From positions 248,001 to 312,000 of the forward strand of contig JAWKWB010000004.1 of assembly GCA_041397775.1 (NCBI GenBank): DNA of 64,000 bases, in the 5' to 3' direction. Source of the DNA: Ga0077555 sp041397775. GTDB lineage: Bacteria; Pseudomonadota; Alphaproteobacteria; Rhizobiales; Hyphomicrobiaceae. The translations under genes and the position numbers were made by a program. The notes under the pieces were generated by a model. It was given only the letters and a program-made list of their open reading frames with translations, had not been told where the DNA came from and did not search any database. This document shows, piece after piece, positions 63,822 through 64,000 of the stretch. Every line of letters begins with the position of its first letter. Within the stretch, counting starts at the first letter, position 1.

Positions 63822-64000
63822 TCAGGTCAATCCCGATAACTGGGCACCGACGACGATCAGCGTCGTATTGTCCTGGTGCAGGTCGCCTGCCGCGTCGACA
63901 GCACGCATGAGCGCATCGGCGACGGCGTCCAGGCCGTGGCCGACGTGGGCGGTGATGACGTCCCGGATCTCTTCCTCCTCCAGCGTGAGAAGGCCGTCGC
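63822..64000 (-). CDS. PP2C-type serine/threonine protein phosphatase (C-terminal end, runs off window)
   Basis: The last 59 codons are in the window. They read DGLLTLEEEEIRDVI near the edge and end with DNTTLIVVGAQLSGLT. DGLLT (the acidic metal ligand) and DNTTLIVV are the hallmarks of bacterial PP2C/Stp phosphatases, which are Mn- or Mg-dependent. The N-terminal part lies outside. Convergent with the EamA transporter gene, 37 nt apart. Confidence 0.85.
   Translation of the reverse strand, partial: DGLLTLEEEEIRDVITAHVGHGLDAVADALMRAVDAAGDLHQDNTTLIVVGAQLSGLT

Overview
The window is GC-rich DNA from a bacterial chromosome, most likely an alphaproteobacterium and probably a member of the Hyphomicrobiales. 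The main support is the ffs-dnaX-ybaB cluster, a DnaX that has lost most of its zinc-binding cysteines, the alphaproteobacterial form of glutamate synthase (gltB-gltD), the etfB-etfA-hbd operon, and the tadA / rluB-rsmD neighbourhood. This is pattern recognition and no phylogeny was run. Genes cover almost all of the window. One tRNA (Phe) and one SRP RNA are present. I saw no insertion sequence, prophage, CRISPR array or rRNA.

Layout. 1-2.6 kb: pyruvate/2-oxo-acid dehydrogenase E1-alpha, E1-beta and the start of E2, as a minus-strand operon that runs off the left edge. 2.9-12.3 kb: a catabolic and uptake block with a sulfolactate/malate/lactate-type dehydrogenase, a class III aminotransferase, a maleate isomerase/Asp-Glu racemase-like enzyme, a secreted cysteine-rich protein and a complete branched-chain-amino-acid-type ABC transporter (SBP, LivG, LivF, LivH, LivM) with a small ABM monooxygenase inside the operon. 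12.4-15.8 kb: a DUF2235 hydrolase and a prolyl-oligopeptidase-family peptidase. 16.2-22.6 kb: gltB and gltD (ammonia assimilation), with gltB broken by an apparent one-base deletion. 22.7-29.6 kb: amidase, DUF1445 protein, ybaB, dnaX, SRP RNA, quinone oxidoreductase and a sirtuin deacylase.

29.7-33.3 kb: a trimeric autotransporter adhesin with a very large heptad-repeat head, translationally coupled to a secreted protein of unknown function. This is the most distinctive locus in the window. 33.9-39.7 kb: enoyl-CoA hydratase, tRNA-Phe, a GMC oxidoreductase with its Tat-exported small subunit, a fatty acid desaturase and a secreted repeat protein. 39.9-51.3 kb: one eight-gene minus-strand operon joining hydantoinase/oxoprolinase subunits (HyuA, HyuB and a second HyuA), a dipeptide-type ABC transporter without its binding protein, and an M20 peptidase. 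It looks like an uptake and ring-opening/hydrolysis route for a cyclic or modified amino acid or peptide.

51.4-64 kb is largely housekeeping: hbd, etfA and etfB; rhomboid protease, cobalamin adenosyltransferase and uvrC; enoyl-CoA hydratase; a putative zincin; tadA; a potassium channel with a C-terminal zinc ribbon; rluB; rsmD (also broken by an apparent one-base deletion); an EamA transporter; and the C-terminal end of a PP2C phosphatase. The two frameshifts lie in conserved genes and each is repaired by one extra G in a short G run, so sequence error should be excluded before calling either gene dead.
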